The notes under the pieces: model-generated | Told to the model about the DNA's origin: nothing | The model's database searches: none | Seen by the model: only the letters and a program-made list of their open reading frames with translations | In this document: one piece after another, positions 42,501-51,813 of the stretch | How the letters are laid out: each line of letters starts with the position of its first letter | Position numbering within the stretch: position 1 is the stretch's first letter | NCBI GenBank assembly: GCA_944390895.1 | Contig: CALXRQ010000008.1 | Coordinates: 1-56,819 of the forward strand | DNA from: an uncultured Alphaproteobacteria bacterium | GTDB taxonomy: Bacteria > Pseudomonadota > Alphaproteobacteria > RF32 > CAG-239 | Direction: 5' to 3' | DNA length: 56,819 nt | Position numbers and translations under genes: made by a program

Positions 42501-43830
42501 ATGACATATGCAACCGGTAACGCCGATAATACCATACTCCCAGCGCATCGGCCAAAAACCAGCCGACAGGAATTGACCACCAGACACCGAGCAAACCGAT
42601 TGAGGGAACCGGAGCCAGAGCATAGGCCAAAATCACGCGTGTTCCCAAAGAAACGACTGTCAACACCACTGAGATTCCAGGTTTGCCGATTCCGCGGTAA
42701 AAACCGTAAAACAAAAACAACCAGCCGATTCCGAAATAGCACATTCCTTCTATCTGTAAATACTGCACGCCGGTTTTAATAATTTCCTCATCCCGGGCAT
42801 CAACAAAAACCAGCATCAGTTCCTGCGCAAAAAAATAAACCGCAGCCGAAATGAAAAGACAAAAAACCAACGATGTCTTAACCGCGGAAACAATTCCTTC
42901 CCGGATTCGCTCTTTCCGGCCCGCACCGAAATTCTGCGCGATAAACGTTGAAAAACCGTTGCCGAAGTCCTGCACCGGCATATAGGCCAGCGCGTCAATT
43001 TTTACGGCGGCGGCAAAAGCGGCCATCACCACCACTCCGAAACTGTTAATCAACCCCTGAACCATCAGAATTCCGAAATTCATAATCGACTGTTGCACGC
43101 AGGTCAGCAGCGAATAGCCGGTAATCATTTTCAAAATGCTCAGACGAAATTTTAAATGATTTGTCCCGAGTTTCAGCAATGGTATTCTGACAAAACTGTA
43201 CCAAGCTAATCCGATTGCCGAAACTGCCTGAGAAATAACCGTCGCCCATGCCGCACCGGCAACCCCCATGTCAAAATACAGAATCAACACCAAATCCAGA
43301 ATAATATTCAAAACCGCCGTAACCGCCAAAAAGACCAGAGGCGTTGCCGAATTTCCCAACGCGCGCAGCAGCGAAGCAAAATAGTTATAGACAAACGTCA
43401 GCATAATACCGTAAAAAATCACTTCCAGATATTGCTCCGTTTCCGAAAGGATTTCCGCGGGAATTTGCATCAGCAACATGATGTTTTTCGTCTGCCATAC
43501 GACCAGCAGGTTGATTGCAACGCTGACCAGCCCCACAAAAAGAAATGAAACGAAAAAACTGTTTTTCAGGCAATTATAATCCTTCGCGCCGAACAAAATC
43601 GAAAAGACGATTCCGCTGCCCATGCACAATCCCAATATCACCGAAGTCAAAAACACCATCAGCGTAAAGGAAGCGCCCACCGCGGCCAAGGCGCCGGCAC
43701 CGATAAACTTGCCGACAATAATCGTATCGGCAATGTTGTAAACCTGCTGCAGCAGGTTTCCCAAAATCAGCGGCGCCGAAAAACGCAAAATGGTTTTTGT
43801 TACGGGACCGGATGTCAGATCAATCTGCAT
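42499..43830 (-). CDS. MATE-family efflux transporter
   Basis: A 443-residue multidrug and toxic compound extrusion protein, an inner-membrane antiporter. It opens LTSGPVTKTILRFSAPLILGNLLQQVYNIADTIIVGKFIGAGALAAVGASF, the typical first helices of the DinF/NorM group, and about 12 helices follow. The start ATG at 43830 has AAGG 5 bases upstream; an ATG six codons earlier lacks an SD. Coupling ion and substrate are not shown by sequence. Confidence 0.93.
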   Translation of the reverse strand: MQIDLTSGPVTKTILRFSAPLILGNLLQQVYNIADTIIVGKFIGAGALAAVGASFTLMVFLTSVILGLCMGSGIVFSILFGAKDYNCLKNSFFVSFLFVGLVSVAINLLVVWQTKNIMLLMQIPAEILSETEQYLEVIFYGIMLTFVYNYFASLLRALGNSATPLVFLAVTAVLNIILDLVLILYFDMGVAGAAWATVISQAVSAIGLAWYSFVRIPLLKLGTNHLKFRLSILKMITGYSLLTCVQQSIMNFGILMVQGLINSFGVVVMAAFAAAVKIDALAYMPVQDFGNGFSTFIAQNFGAGRKERIREGIVSAVKTSLVFCLFISAAVYFFAQELMLVFVDARDEEIIKTGVQYLQIEGMCYFGIGWLFLFYGFYRGIGKPGISVVLTVVSLGTRVILAYALAPVPSIGLLGVWWSIPVGWFLADALGVWYYRRYRLHMS

Positions 43831-44021
43831 AAAAACCTTTTCCTTCATAAAAAAACATCATTCTGCATACCCCGGGTTCAACAAATTTGCAACCCCCTAT
43901 CTCTACCAAAAACCAGGATTCCGGCCCCTTGAAAAAAACTTTTACATACTTATCTATACACACATAACATCTTGTAAATAAAAGAAATTTAGATTCTGCT
44001 GGTATATTAAAATCAACGTGA

Positions 44022-44043
44022 TATACTGACTTTGTCTTCACCA
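44022..44043 (+). promoter_or_regulatory. Candidate -10 and conserved leader of the first DUF465-like gene
   Basis: TATACT at 44022-44027, then six bases later TGTCTTCACC. The same -10-to-TGTCTTCACC spacing occurs before the paralogous gene. No clear -35. Confidence 0.35.
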
Positions 44044-44059
44044 AACGGAGGTACGACCC

Positions 44060-44245
44060 ATGGAATACAGCACCACAGCTCTGGAAACTTTGAAACTGGA
44101 ACATGCGCATCTCGATGCCGTTATCAAAGAAGAAGAAGGACATGTTTGGAAGAATTTAATCCGGATTGAGCAGCTCAAAAGAGAGAAACTAAAGAAAAAG
44201 GACGCCATTTTGCGTCGCAGAATACAATGTGTAAAACCGATATAG
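44060..44245 (+). CDS. DUF465 (YdcH-like) small protein, copy 1
   Basis: 61 residues: MEYSTTALETLKLEHAHLDAV, then IKEEEGHVWKNLIRIEQLKREKLKKKDAILRRR. The LETLKxxHxxLDAxIxxEE ... IxxLKRxKLxxKD pattern is the YdcH/DUF465 helical hairpin common in alphaproteobacteria; function unknown. GGAGG is 8 bases before the ATG. It has its own terminator and a tandem paralogue. Confidence 0.8.
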   Translation: MEYSTTALETLKLEHAHLDAVIKEEEGHVWKNLIRIEQLKREKLKKKDAILRRRIQCVKPI

Positions 44246-44265
44246 TTTTTTCATAAACACACTTC

Positions 44266-44293
44266 GGCGGCCTTTATCAAGACCGCCTTTTTT
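44266..44293 (+). terminator. Terminator after DUF465-like copy 1
   Basis: GGCGG (44266-44270) pairs with CCGCC (44283-44287), then T6; the stem extends with one mismatch. Confidence 0.75.
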
Positions 44294-44339
44294 ATAAGAT
44301 ATGCCTTTGATTTTTATAGAATGTTAAAATATTTTATGC

Positions 44340-44360
44340 TATAATGATATTGTCTTCACC
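44340..44360 (+). promoter_or_regulatory. Candidate -10 and conserved leader of the second DUF465-like gene
   Basis: TATAAT at 44340-44345 followed after 5-6 bases by TGTCTTCACC, as in the first copy. Confidence 0.35.
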
Positions 44361-44375
44361 AGAGGAGGAATTCGC

Positions 44376-44561
44376 ATGGAATATAACCTGACATCTTTTG
44401 AAGTCCTGAAAATGGATGTTCAGTTACTGAACACCCGGGCTAAAGAAGACAAAACACACTTATGGCAAAACCTGATCAGAATTGAGCAGCTCAAACGCAA
44501 TAATACCAAAAAGAAAGACGCCGCCCTGCGTCGCATTATTCAGTGTAGCAGACCTAATTAA
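44376..44561 (+). CDS. DUF465 (YdcH-like) small protein, copy 2
   Basis: 61 residues, paralogue of the gene 130 bases upstream: MEYNLTSFEVLKMDVQLLNTR, then AKEDKTHLWQNLIRIEQLKRNNTKKKDAALRR. Identity is highest in the second helix (W-x-NLIRIEQLKR and KKKDA), with the first helix more diverged. AGGAGG is 8 bases before the ATG. Separate promoter and terminator imply independent expression of the two copies. Confidence 0.8.
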   Translation: MEYNLTSFEVLKMDVQLLNTRAKEDKTHLWQNLIRIEQLKRNNTKKKDAALRRIIQCSRPN

Positions 44562-44573
44562 GTATTATACCCC

Positions 44574-44607
44574 AAAAAAAGCGGCCGTAGAAACGGCCGC
44601 TTTTTTT
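44574..44607 (+). terminator. Terminator after DUF465-like copy 2
   Basis: GCGGCCGT pairs perfectly with ACGGCCGC around AGAA, extended by A7/T7. Confidence 0.9.
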
Positions 44608-44638
44608 ATATCTGGTTTTATATCTGGTCTTCCCCTGC

Positions 44639-45247
44639 TCAAAACAACGGCAGTCTGGCCTCTCCCGAAGGAACCGTCCAGTAAAACACGTTGGTTCCCT
44701 CAAACGGAACAATCGCCAGCGAAAAACCACCGTTTTCATCCGCAGACACAGCCTCACAGAAACAGTCCAGAATTGTTATTCGGTTCTCCCGAATTGTTAA
44801 AAATCCCCAACTGTTTTCAATCGCATAAACCTTGCCTGATCTCGTCTCCACTTTTGCGGAAAGCTGCCCGCTGAAAGTATCACTGGCACAAAAACATTTC
44901 AGCGCTCCGTCCCGCGACACATACCAGAAGTCAATTCCGGCAACGAGTTTATTCTCCCACAGCTGTTCCCAAATGACAATATACACCTCCTCGGACAAAT
45001 GCCCCATAACCTCAAGCTTACCGTCTTCCGACTGATACAGAGCCTCAAGAGAAGAAAAATCCTTGACCAGAGGATCTTCATATTCAAAACACGGCGTTTT
45101 CATATTCAGAAAATCTGCTTTCAATGAATCCGGTATATACTCATACAACCTATTCAAATAGTCTGTTTTATAAGACTTCTGGAGTTTCTGCGCTTCAAGC
45201 GCCATGCAACAAAATACTGCAATCAATAATAAACTTAACTTTTTCAT
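44639..45247 (-). CDS. Secreted hypothetical protein with Bacteroidetes-like signal peptide and leader
   Basis: 202 residues, not recognised. The signal peptide MKKLSLLLIAVFCCMALEAQ ends in AQ followed by KLQ, as often in Bacteroidetes secreted proteins. The mature part is a soluble, mixed beta protein with several Cys and aromatic residues (FWYVSRDGALKCFCAS, IENSWGFLTIREN). The leader before the ATG is very AT-rich (long T and A runs) with no SD. It faces the DUF465-like genes and is upstream of the pheT stop. A transferred gene is plausible but unproven. Confidence 0.6.
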   Translation of the reverse strand: MKKLSLLLIAVFCCMALEAQKLQKSYKTDYLNRLYEYIPDSLKADFLNMKTPCFEYEDPLVKDFSSLEALYQSEDGKLEVMGHLSEEVYIVIWEQLWENKLVAGIDFWYVSRDGALKCFCASDTFSGQLSAKVETRSGKVYAIENSWGFLTIRENRITILDCFCEAVSADENGGFSLAIVPFEGTNVFYWTVPSGEARLPLF

Positions 45248-45321
45248 AAAAAAATTTTTTTAAGTAAAACAAAAAAATATTAATGCGAAAGCCGGCATAT
45301 CACATTATTCTGCAGAAAACA

Positions 45322-45353
45322 AGAAAAAACCCGATGACTCCGCCACCGGGTTT
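45322..45353 (-). terminator. Terminator after pheT
   Basis: AAACCCG (45327-45333) pairs with CGGGTTT (45347-45353); on the minus strand the stem is followed by T6. Confidence 0.8.
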
Positions 45354-45381
45354 CCTGTTGTCTGGCAACTGTTGCAAACGC

Positions 45382-47772
45382 TTATTTTCTAAGCTCGCCG
45401 CCGGTTTTTTTAGCGACGTCGACAATCACCTTGTTCATCAGGTTTTCTATATCCTGATCGGTGAAAGTTTTGTCTTTCGGCTGCATCGTAAAGGCAATGG
45501 CCACTGACTTCTTGCCCTCGGGCATATTTTCGCCTTCGTAAACGTCAAAAATACGGACTTCCGTAATATGGTCGCGGTCGGCGTTTCTGGCCGCGGCAAT
45601 AATGTCCGCAGCTTTCACGTCTTTACCGACCACAAAGGCCAAATCTTTGTCCACCGGTTGGAAAGCAGACAGTTCCAGTTTCTTTCTGGCCTTGTCTGCA
45701 TTGTCTCTGGGCGCCGGAATATTATCCAGATAAACCTCAAACGCGGCCACATTCTGCTTAATGCCGAATTTCTTCAAAACCGCCGGATGAAGCTCGCCGA
45801 AATAAGCCAGTACATTCTTGCCCAGACGCAGGCTGCCACTGCGGCCCGGATGATAATAAGACGGAGCGTCGGCAAAAGCCTGAGCATTCTCAAAAGGCCC
45901 GTTGGCTGCCGCAATCGCTGCAACGGCGTCTGCCTTAGCATCAAAAACGTCATAGGCTCTGGGTTCTTCCGCCCAGTGTTTTTTAGATGTCTGTCCGGAA
46001 CGAATTCCCGCTGCAACCACTCTCTGCTCGCCGGGTTTACGTCCACAGAATTCGGGACCGACCTCAAACAAAGAAACGTTGGCATAACCGCGGGCAATGT
46101 TGTTTTTGGCTCCCAGCAAAAGATTAGGCAGCAAAGACGGACGCATCTCGTCCAATTCCGCCGTAATCGGATTAAACAGCAAAACCGCCTCGGCATCGTT
46201 TTTGCAGAACATCTCAGCCACGGCTGAATCGGTAAAACTCCAGGTAACGGTTTCAAACATTCCCCTGGCGGCCAGTTCATGCTTAACCGTTACGTTGCGG
46301 CGCTGAACCGGAGTCAGGGTCTGCTTCGGAAACTTGTCATGCGGCAGAGACGTCGCCGGAATTTTATCCAGACCGATCATCCGTACAATTTCTTCCACCA
46401 GATCATGTTCACCTTCAATATCGCCTCTCCAGGTCGGAGACACGGCCTTGATCCGACCGTTTTCTTCACTGGTTTCAAAACCGAGGTTATTCAGGATTTC
46501 GACGATTTTCGATTTTTCGACGTCTATACCTACCAGGCCTTTGATCCTCTCCGGGCGCAGATAGGCTGTTCTTTTTTCTTCCGGCTCCGCACCGGCAATC
46601 TCAACCGAAGAAGCCTCGCCGCCGCAAATGTCCAAAATCAGCTGCGTCGCATAATCCGACCCTGAAACGTTGGATTTCGGATCAACCCAGCGCTCGTAAC
46701 GATAACGGGAATCTGAATCAATCTGAAACTTGCGTCCGGTGCGCGAAATGCACTCCGGCGTAAACAGCGCGCATTCCAAAAATACGTTTTTGGTTTCAGC
46801 GGAACAGCCTTTTTCCGCGCCGCCCATAATACCGCCCAGACACTGGATTCCCTCGTCGTCGCAAATACCGAGCGACTTGTCGTCCAAAGCATACTCCTTG
46901 TCCTCGAGCGAAACAAACTTTTCGCCGTTGTGGGCCATCCTGACCGTAATGTTGCCTTTCAGTTTGTCTGCGTCAAAAACGTGCAGCGGCCGGGCCATAT
47001 CATAGTTGACATAATTGGTCACATCAACCAGCGGTGATATTGAACGCAGACCGATGGCCGTCAGGCGGTCTTTCATCCATTTCGGCGTTTCTGCCTTGTT
47101 GTTGACGTTTCTGATATAGCGGCCGACATATACCGGACAGGCTTCCCGTGCCAGATTGACAACTTTAACCGGGCTCTCAAACGCACCGGCGGTTTTGCGG
47201 ATATTTAAGGGTTTCAGTCTGCCCAGTCCGGCAGCGGCCAAATCCCTGGCCACGCCGCGCACGCCAAGACACTCGGCACGATTCGGCGTAATTGAAATGT
47301 CAAAAACCGGATCTATGTTCAAAACCTCGGCCGCCGGAACACCGATTTTTGTATCGGCCGGAAGTTCGATAATGCCGGTATGGTCCTCGCCGATACACAG
47401 TTCCTTTTCCGAACACATCATGCCGAAACTCTCCACCCCGCGGATTTTTCCGACTTTCAAAACTTCACCGTAGCAGGGAATAACCACGCCGACCGGAGAG
47501 AATATGCCCTTCAGCCCTTTTTTGGCGTTCGGCGCGCCGCATACGACCTGATATTCTTTACTGCCATCGCTGACTTTCAGCAAATGCAGATGGTCTGAAT
47601 CCGGATGCATTTCGCACTCGGTAATCTCGGCGGTGACAAAACCGTCCAAAGCGGCGGCCGGATTGATAACTTCTTCGACTTCCAAGCCGATTTTAGTCAG
47701 AGTTTCTTCAATCTCCTTAACGCCGGCTTCGGTATCCAAATGTTCTTTTAACCATGATAACGTAAATTTCAT
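45382..47772 (-). CDS. pheT: Phenylalanyl-tRNA synthetase beta subunit
   Basis: PheT with PheS charges tRNA-Phe. 796 residues, normal for the bacterial form. The N-terminal OB-type tRNA-binding domain has CGAPNAKKGLKGIFSPVGVVIPC and the B3/B4 editing region contains SPLVDVTNYVNYDMARPLHVFDADKL; the C-terminal FDX-ACB anticodon domain is ISAFQPVDKDLAFVV-like (LSAFQPVDKDLAFVV). It starts 11 bases after the pheS stop, so is cotranscribed with pheS. Confidence 0.96.
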   Translation of the reverse strand: MKFTLSWLKEHLDTEAGVKEIEETLTKIGLEVEEVINPAAALDGFVTAEITECEMHPDSDHLHLLKVSDGSKEYQVVCGAPNAKKGLKGIFSPVGVVIPCYGEVLKVGKIRGVESFGMMCSEKELCIGEDHTGIIELPADTKIGVPAAEVLNIDPVFDISITPNRAECLGVRGVARDLAAAGLGRLKPLNIRKTAGAFESPVKVVNLAREACPVYVGRYIRNVNNKAETPKWMKDRLTAIGLRSISPLVDVTNYVNYDMARPLHVFDADKLKGNITVRMAHNGEKFVSLEDKEYALDDKSLGICDDEGIQCLGGIMGGAEKGCSAETKNVFLECALFTPECISRTGRKFQIDSDSRYRYERWVDPKSNVSGSDYATQLILDICGGEASSVEIAGAEPEEKRTAYLRPERIKGLVGIDVEKSKIVEILNNLGFETSEENGRIKAVSPTWRGDIEGEHDLVEEIVRMIGLDKIPATSLPHDKFPKQTLTPVQRRNVTVKHELAARGMFETVTWSFTDSAVAEMFCKNDAEAVLLFNPITAELDEMRPSLLPNLLLGAKNNIARGYANVSLFEVGPEFCGRKPGEQRVVAAGIRSGQTSKKHWAEEPRAYDVFDAKADAVAAIAAANGPFENAQAFADAPSYYHPGRSGSLRLGKNVLAYFGELHPAVLKKFGIKQNVAAFEVYLDNIPAPRDNADKARKKLELSAFQPVDKDLAFVVGKDVKAADIIAAARNADRDHITEVRIFDVYEGENMPEGKKSVAIAFTMQPKDKTFTDQDIENLMNKVIVDVAKKTGGELRK

Positions 47773-47783
47773 TGTCTTTTCTC

Positions 47784-48887
47784 CTATCTTCCCGCACCGC
47801 CGTTATTGCTCAGACCTCCGGTCATGGAGGATTCGTCCAAAGGCGTAAAACCGTAATGTTTCAGCCAACGCACGTCAGATTCAAAGAATGTGCGCAAATC
47901 CGGAATCCCGTATTTCAACATGGCCAGACGGTCAATGCCGACACCAAACGCAAATCCCTGATAAACGTCGGGATCAATTCCGCCGGCGCGCAACACGTTC
48001 GGATGAACCATACCGCAGCCCAAAATCTCCAGCCAGTCGTCGCCGGCACCGATTTTCAACTCGGTTTTGGTCTTCAGGCAACCGATATCCATTTCCGCCG
48101 AAGGCTCCGTAAACGGAAAATAAGACGGACGATAGCGAACCGGAATTTCATCCAGTTCAAAAAACGCCTTAACAAAATCATACAGACAGCCTTTGAGATG
48201 AGCCATGGTAATATCCTTGTCAATTACCAACCCCTCAACCTGGTGAAACATCGGCGTATGGGTCGCGTCATAGTCCGAACGATAGGTCCGGCCGGGAGCG
48301 ATGATGCGGATGGGGGGCTGCTGTTTTTCCATCGTGCGTATCTGCACCGGCGACGTATGGGTTCTGACCACGAAGCTGTCGTCAAAATCATCGCTTTCGG
48401 GATTGGGAATATAAAAAGTGTCCTGCATCTGACGCGCCGGGTGGTTGGCCGGCATATTCAACGCATTAAAATTGTGGAACTGGTCTTCAATATCCGGACC
48501 TTCGGCCACCGAAAACCCCATCTGTCCGAAAATGGCAACAACTTCCTCATAAATTTTGGAAACCGGATGAATCCGCCCCTGAACTTCCGGTCTGATCGGC
48601 AGGGTAATGTCCACTTTTTCTTTCTCCAGCCTTGCGTTCAAAGCGGCTTCTTCCAATATGCCCTTGCGGGTTTCCAGAGCTTTTTCCACTTCTGCCTTCA
48701 AAATGTTCAGATTCTTGCCCATTTCCTTCTTTTCTTCAATAGAAAGGGCGCCCAGATCTTTCATCATTGCCGTCAGTCTGCCTTTTTTGCCGGTAATGGC
48801 CACTCTGGCCTCTTCCAGAGTTTTCAAATCCCCGGCGGCATTGATTTCCGCCAGCAGTTCGGTCTTAAGACTTTCCATATTTTCCAT
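47784..48887 (-). CDS. pheS: Phenylalanyl-tRNA synthetase alpha subunit
   Basis: The catalytic subunit, 367 residues. Class II motifs: [16 protein letters not shown] ([17 protein letters not shown]), motif 2 [23 protein letters not shown], and motif 3 [22 protein letters not shown]. The start is the ATG at 48887 with AGGTGG just upstream; a later ATG three codons on is possible. N-terminal coiled coil binds tRNA. It lies downstream of rplT with a hairpin between. Confidence 0.96.
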   Translation of the reverse strand: MENMESLKTELLAEINAAGDLKTLEEARVAITGKKGRLTAMMKDLGALSIEEKKEMGKNLNILKAEVEKALETRKGILEEAALNARLEKEKVDITLPIRPEVQGRIHPVSKIYEEVVAIFGQMGFSVAEGPDIEDQFHNFNALNMPANHPARQMQDTFYIPNPESDDFDDSFVVRTHTSPVQIRTMEKQQPPIRIIAPGRTYRSDYDATHTPMFHQVEGLVIDKDITMAHLKGCLYDFVKAFFELDEIPVRYRPSYFPFTEPSAEMDIGCLKTKTELKIGAGDDWLEILGCGMVHPNVLRAGGIDPDVYQGFAFGVGIDRLAMLKYGIPDLRTFFESDVRWLKHYGFTPLDESSMTGGLSNNGGAGR

Positions 48888-48917
48888 TTTTCCACCTATT
48901 TTGTCGTTTTTAAAATG

Positions 48918-48954
48918 CAAAGGAGTCAACCGAAAACTCCAGTCAACTCCTTTG
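48918..48954 (-). terminator. Hairpin between rplT and pheS
   Basis: CAAAGGAGT (48918-48926) pairs perfectly with ACTCCTTTG (48946-48954). The tail is only partly T-rich, so it may be a terminator, a processing site or an attenuator. It is not a T box by eye. Confidence 0.5.
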
Positions 48955-48987
48955 TATAAATTATATTTGCTTTTTGCTGTTAAAGAA

Positions 48988-49347
48988 CTATTTGCTCAAA
49001 GCAGATTTTGCGGTCTCAACGAGTTTCGCAAAATTGGCAGGCTCTTTCAAAGCAATATCAGCAAGCACTTTTCGGTCGAGTTCGATGCCGGCTTTGTTGA
49101 GCCCGCAAATAAATCGAGAGTAAGTCATATCGTTCAGACGGGTAGCCGCATTGATTCTCTGAATCCACAATGCGCGGAAGCTTCTCTTCTTGGCGCGGCG
49201 GTCACGATATGCATATTGCAATGCTTTTTCTACTTTTTCAACTGCAACTCTGAAAACGTTCTTGGAACGGCCGCGATAACCTTTGGCCATCGCAAAAATT
49301 TTCTTATGACGAGCGTGAGCAGTTACACCTCTTTTAATACGAGACAT
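48988..49347 (-). CDS. rplT: 50S ribosomal protein L20
   Basis: L20 binds 23S rRNA early in large-subunit assembly. 119 residues with the usual pattern: [83 protein letters not shown]. It is 12 bases behind rpmI. infC, often upstream of the pair, is not in the window. Confidence 0.98.
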   Translation of the reverse strand: MSRIKRGVTAHARHKKIFAMAKGYRGRSKNVFRVAVEKVEKALQYAYRDRRAKKRSFRALWIQRINAATRLNDMTYSRFICGLNKAGIELDRKVLADIALKEPANFAKLVETAKSALSK

Positions 49348-49359
49348 CTTTCTTCACTC

Positions 49360-49557
49360 CTACAAATACGGTAAAAACTGTTTAACGATTTTAACATCAG
49401 CCTCGTTTACCAGAGTGGTTCCGCGAGCCTGTCTTTTCATCTTGGTACCTTTGTTAAAGAGCAAGTGTCTCTTATTGGCAAAGTTTCTCTTCAGTTTGCC
49501 GGTGCCGGTAACGCTGAAGCGTTTTTTTACGGCACTTTTATTTTTCAATTTTGGCAT
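49360..49557 (-). CDS. rpmI: 50S ribosomal protein L35
   Basis: 65 residues: MPKLKNKSAVKKRFSVTGTG, then LKRNFANKRHLLFNKGTKMKRQARGTT, the L35 signature of basic KS/KKRF and HL..K..K..R. The ATG at 49557 is used because AAAGGG precedes it; an upstream in-frame start lacks support. First of the rpmI-rplT pair. Confidence 0.97.
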   Translation of the reverse strand: MPKLKNKSAVKKRFSVTGTGKLKRNFANKRHLLFNKGTKMKRQARGTTLVNEADVKIVKQFLPYL

Positions 49558-49720
49558 TTTAATCCCTTTCAAATCAAATAAAATTACTTGGATTCTTATG
49601 AGCCGCCAGGCATGCCATTTCGCCCGGAAGACTCTTTAAACAACGTGTTTATACACTCAAACATCCGAGATTGCAAGCACAATTTTGTCTTTTGCGCCCA
49701 AACGGAAACTTCCGTCGCCG

Positions 49721-50449
49721 TCAATAAAAATTTTCCTCGCTGACAAACGCACTGGCCCGCATATCTATCAGCCTGCCGTCTTCCAGCTTGACTTTACGGT
49801 CCATCCGGTCGGCCAGCTCAAAATTGTGCGTGGCAACCAAAGCCGACAAATGCGTTTCCTTGACAATCGAAATCAGTTCGGAAAATACGATTTCCGCCGT
49901 TTTAGGATCCAGATTTCCGGTCGGTTCGTCCGCCAGCAGAAGTTTCGGCGCGTTGGCCAGCGCCCGCGCAATTGCCACCCGCTGTTGTTCGCCGCCTGAA
50001 AGCTCCGCCGGACGGTGCTTTAGTCGTTTTCCGAGTCCCAGCCGGTTCAGCAGCCACTTGGCTCGTTCTTCGGCTTCCTTTATATTCACCCCGGCAATCA
50101 ACTGCGGCAGAACCACGTTCTCCGTTGCGTCAAAATCGCCGAGCAGATTGTGGTACTGGTAAACAAACCCCAGATAATCCCGGCGCAGGGAAGTGCGCAT
50201 CGCATCACCGAGTTTGCTGCAGTTCTGCCCGTCAAGATAAAGGTTTCCGCCGCTGGGTCTGTCAAGCAGCCCCGCAATCTGCAACATGGTTGACTTTCCC
50301 GAACCCGAAGGGCCGATCAAGGCCACAACCTCACCCGGCATAATATCCAAATCCACGCCGCGCAGAACCTCAAGCTTCTGGCCGCCCTGTTTAAAGTTTT
50401 TAACCACTTTTTTCAGTTCCAAAGTGGGGGTAATTTCATTTTTATTCAT
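49721..50449 (-). CDS. lolD: Lipoprotein-releasing system ATP-binding protein LolD
   Basis: LolD powers release of outer-membrane lipoproteins from the inner membrane to LolA. 242 residues: Walker A IGPSGSGKST, signature AELSGGEQQRVAIARALANAPKLLLADEPTGNLD, and the FVYQYHNLLGDFDATENV Q-loop region. It overlaps the LolC/E-type gene by 8 bases, so coupled translation. Together with lgt and LolC it forms the lipoprotein pathway in this window. Confidence 0.96.
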   Translation of the reverse strand: MNKNEITPTLELKKVVKNFKQGGQKLEVLRGVDLDIMPGEVVALIGPSGSGKSTMLQIAGLLDRPSGGNLYLDGQNCSKLGDAMRTSLRRDYLGFVYQYHNLLGDFDATENVVLPQLIAGVNIKEAEERAKWLLNRLGLGKRLKHRPAELSGGEQQRVAIARALANAPKLLLADEPTGNLDPKTAEIVFSELISIVKETHLSALVATHNFELADRMDRKVKLEDGRLIDMRASAFVSEENFY

Positions 50450-51689
50450 AACGCAAAGCCTCCACCGGATCAAACTTGGCCGCCCGATATGCCGGATAAA
50501 TCGTGGCTAAAAAAGACAGCAGCAGCGAAATTCCGACGACCACCACCACCTCTGTATAATCGACCTTGGCTGGCAGCTGCGACAGAAAATAAATTTCCGC
50601 CGAAAACAAATCCCGCCCGGTCAGCGTCTGCAAAAACTGCCGCACATTCTCAATATTGTGGCAGAACAAAAGCCCCAGCGCCAGTCCGATAGAAGTTCCG
50701 ACCACGCCGATAAAAGCCCCGTCCAAAAAGAAAATACGCATAATCATCCCCTTGGTCGCCCCCATAGTCCGCAGCACCGCGATGTCGCGTCCTTTGTCCT
50801 TCACCAGCATAATCAGCCCGGTAATGATATTGAAAGCGGCGACCAGAATAATCATTGTCAAAATCAGAAACATCACGTTGCGTTCAACCGCAATCGCATT
50901 GAAAAACGCGGAGTTTGACTGCTGCCAGTCATAAACGTAAGCGCCGGGACCGACACTTTCCTCAATGGCTTTCCGCACCGGTTTCAGCCATTTTGAATCT
51001 TCCAGCGTCACGTCAATATGCGAAACGCCGCCTTTCATACCGAAGTATGTCTGCGCAGCTTCCAGCGGCATAAAGATAAAACCGGAATCATATTCAAACA
51101 TACCGGCGTCGAAAGTCCCGATCACCCGATAGGACTTCATCCGCGGAACCGTACCGAAAGCGGTCACTTTGCCGTTCGGAGAAATAAGCGTGATTTCGTC
51201 GCCGGGAATAACGCCCATTTTTTGCGCCAGACGATAACCGATAATCACGTTGTTGCCGGCAAACTCTTCCATATTTACGCCGGCCACTGCATTGCGCAAT
51301 ACTTCCTTCTTCAGCAGATCGTCTTTTTCAATTCCCCGAACCATAGCCCCTTCGGCCGCCTTGCCGGCCGAAACCAGCAGCTGGTTTTCGATCATCGGCA
51401 CCACCAGCGTCACATGCTCAAATTCAGCAATATCGGTCACGGCCTGCTTATAATTGTTAAAAGGATATCCCGACGGCGACATAATGCCGATATGGCCGTT
51501 AATGCCTAAAATGCGCGACAAAAGCTCCTGACGGAAACCGTTCATGACCGACATGACGATAATCAGCGTCGCCACACCCAGCGCAATTCCGGTAAAAGCA
51601 AAACCCGTAATTACCGAAATGAAACCCTCGCGGCGTTTGGCCTTCAGATAACGGCGTCCGACCAGACGCTCAAATTTTGAAAAAAACAT
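50442..51689 (-). CDS. lolC: Lipoprotein-releasing system permease LolC/E
   Basis: The inner-membrane permease of the Lol ABC transporter. 415 residues: N-terminal cytoplasmic FERLVGRRYLKAKRREGFISVITGFAFTGIALGVATLIIVMSVMNGFRQELL, a periplasmic domain, and three more C-terminal helices, ending FDPVEALRYE. One merged permease gene is typical where a LolCE homodimer replaces separate LolC and LolE. The ATG at 51689 has AAGGAG 10 bases upstream. Confidence 0.94.
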   Translation of the reverse strand: MFFSKFERLVGRRYLKAKRREGFISVITGFAFTGIALGVATLIIVMSVMNGFRQELLSRILGINGHIGIMSPSGYPFNNYKQAVTDIAEFEHVTLVVPMIENQLLVSAGKAAEGAMVRGIEKDDLLKKEVLRNAVAGVNMEEFAGNNVIIGYRLAQKMGVIPGDEITLISPNGKVTAFGTVPRMKSYRVIGTFDAGMFEYDSGFIFMPLEAAQTYFGMKGGVSHIDVTLEDSKWLKPVRKAIEESVGPGAYVYDWQQSNSAFFNAIAVERNVMFLILTMIILVAAFNIITGLIMLVKDKGRDIAVLRTMGATKGMIMRIFFLDGAFIGVVGTSIGLALGLLFCHNIENVRQFLQTLTGRDLFSAEIYFLSQLPAKVDYTEVVVVVGISLLLSFLATIYPAYRAAKFDPVEALRYE

Positions 51690-51770
51690 AAATACACTTC
51701 TCCTTGAACTTACCATAAGTTATACGGAAGATAAGCCCATTATGCAATAATCCATCCTCAAATGTGTATA

Positions 51771-51800
51771 AAAAAAGACACTTGTTCAAGTGTCTTTTCA
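51771..51800 (-). terminator. Terminator after the galU-like gene
   Basis: AAAAGACACTT pairs perfectly with AAGTGTCTTTT around GTTC, with A/T runs on both sides. Confidence 0.88.
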
Positions 51801-51813
51801 AAACTTCCGCACC

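Noticed and set aside
47772..48959. A plus-strand frame opposite pheS
   Set aside because: Antisense to a clear synthetase subunit; no domain.
48888..48987. A T-box or leader-peptide attenuator before pheS
   Set aside because: No leader peptide rich in Phe codons and no T-box sequence were found; only a plain hairpin is present.
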